From contig NZ_CP140152.1 of NCBI RefSeq assembly GCF_034479515.1, positions 186,001 through 250,000 of the forward strand: a DNA stretch of 64,000 nucleotides. Reading direction: 5' to 3'. The notes under the pieces are model-generated. The model searched no databases, had not been told where the DNA came from, and was given only the letters and a program-made list of their open reading frames with translations. Made by a program: the position numbers and the translations under genes. Shown piece after piece: positions 63,276-64,000 of the stretch (positions are counted from its first letter, which is position 1; every line of letters begins with the position of its first letter). This DNA comes from Duganella zoogloeoides (GTDB lineage: Bacteria > Pseudomonadota > Gammaproteobacteria > Burkholderiales > Burkholderiaceae_D).

Positions 63276-64000
63276 ATGGGCACCCGCGACGGAGTGAACT
63301 GGCCCCGCGTGCAGGCGCTGGCTGTGCGCGAACGGGCCGACTACATCGCCCGCCATCCGGCGTCGCAAGCGCTGGCCATGCAGGCGGCGCCGCACCTGCT
63401 GTTCGGCGTGCCGATGCACTGGATGAACGACTGGTCCACGCCGTTCCCGTTGACGGTGGCCGCAGCCTCGGGCGCACACTTTATCGACGCCGACGGCATG
63501 CAATATGCCGACTTCTGCCTCGGCGACACCGGCGCCATGTTTGGCCACGCACCAGCGCCAGTGGCCGCCGCCATCGCGCGCCAGGCCACGGGCGGCTACA
63601 CGGCGATGCTGCCGTCAAGCGATGCCGCGCCAGTGGCAACGGAACTGGCGCGCCGCTTCGCCCTGCCGTACTGGCAGTTCGCGTTATCCGCGTCCGACGC
63701 CAACCGCTTCATGCTGCGCTGGCTGCGCGCGGCCACCGGTCGCAGCAAGATCCTGGTGTTCAACGGCTGCTACCACGGCACCGTGGACGATGTGTTCGTG
63801 GACCTGGAGAATGGCGCACCGGTGCAGCGCGCCAGCCTGCTGGGCCAGGTGCACGACCTGACCGCACACACGGTGGTCGTGGAGTTCAACGACCTGGCCG
63901 CGCTCGACGCCGCACTGAGCGCACGCGACGTCGCCTGCGTGCTGGCCGAACCGGTGATGACCAACGTCGGCATGGTGCTGCCGCAGCCCGGCTACTGGGA
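63276..64000 (+). CDS. Class III aminotransferase, N-terminal fragment
   Basis: The gene runs off the window after 241 codons. TAGGAGG at 63265-63271 overlaps the previous stop codon and places ATG 63276. HFIDADGMQYADFCLGDTGA and FNGCYHGTVDDVF match the N-terminal part of glutamate-1-semialdehyde-type and other class III aminotransferases; the PLP lysine lies beyond the end. It may act with the third glutamine synthetase on an unidentified amine. Confidence 0.85.
   Translation, partial: MGTRDGVNWPRVQALAVRERADYIARHPASQALAMQAAPHLLFGVPMHWMNDWSTPFPLTVAAASGAHFIDADGMQYADFCLGDTGAMFGHAPAPVAAAIARQATGGYTAMLPSSDAAPVATELARRFALPYWQFALSASDANRFMLRWLRAATGRSKILVFNGCYHGTVDDVFVDLENGAPVQRASLLGQVHDLTAHTVVVEFNDLAALDAALSARDVACVLAEPVMTNVGMVLPQPGYW

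Noticed and set aside
1..64000. CRISPR arrays, tRNA/rRNA genes, prophage or IS elements
   Set aside because: I found no regularly spaced direct repeats, no tRNA T-loop sequences in a cloverleaf context, and no transposase, integrase or phage gene.

Overview
The window looks like chromosomal DNA from a high-GC betaproteobacterium, most likely Oxalobacteraceae (Massilia/Duganella/Janthinobacterium group). The evidence is the block nadK-recN-hemH-grpE-dnaK-dnaJ, the pcm-like/rhodanese/tolC block, CzcE-like and DUF2145 proteins, GC-rich REP-type intergenic repeats, and a complete NrtABC/NirBD/NasA nitrate assimilation locus. No rRNA, tRNA, CRISPR array, prophage or insertion sequence was recognised. 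The assignment rests on gene content and order only.

Layout. 0-11 kb: an EamA transporter fragment divergent from an AraC regulator; recQ and uppP; a periplasmic solute-binding protein; an EexN-like lipoprotein; a minus-strand M14 peptidase/hydrolase/YkgJ set; a coupled secreted pair ending in DUF2145; a GH88/105 hydrolase; and a CzcE-like protein. 11-24 kb: a hotdog thioesterase, a CE2-like esterase, a nested repeat island, a chemoreceptor with a CheR/CheB-type tail, an acetyltransferase divergent from a TetR regulator, pcm-like/rhodanese/tolC, two uncharacterised families (DUF4755, DUF4394), gloA, osmC and a PQQ-type sugar dehydrogenase. 24-33 kb: an SOS-type promoter ahead of nadK-recN, then hemH, then grpE-dnaK-dnaJ behind a degenerate CIRCE element and a strong sigma-32 promoter, then a beta-carbonic anhydrase.

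33-37 kb: a TauD-type dioxygenase with a sulfonate-type ABC transporter, whose ATPase C-terminus has been extended by a REP repeat. 37-51 kb: nitrate assimilation. nasT (ANTAR antiterminator) precedes two transcription units, nrtABC-sensor-cobA and narK-nirB-nirD-reductase-nasA. Each unit begins with a leader of tandem A-N-N-G hexaloop hairpins followed by an intrinsic terminator, the architecture recognised by ANTAR proteins. No nasS is present. Instead the first operon encodes a soluble protein with a NarX/PilJ-type P-box and a chemoreceptor-tip-like hairpin, a candidate nitrate sensor.

51-64 kb: polyamine uptake and catabolism. It holds three glutamine-synthetase-family genes (PuuA-like), PotGHI-type transporter parts without a binding protein, an MFS exporter, PuuD, an SpuC-type aminotransferase, a PuuC-type dehydrogenase, and a truncated class III aminotransferase at the window end. 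The first glutamine synthetase paralog has glycine in place of a metal-ligand glutamate.
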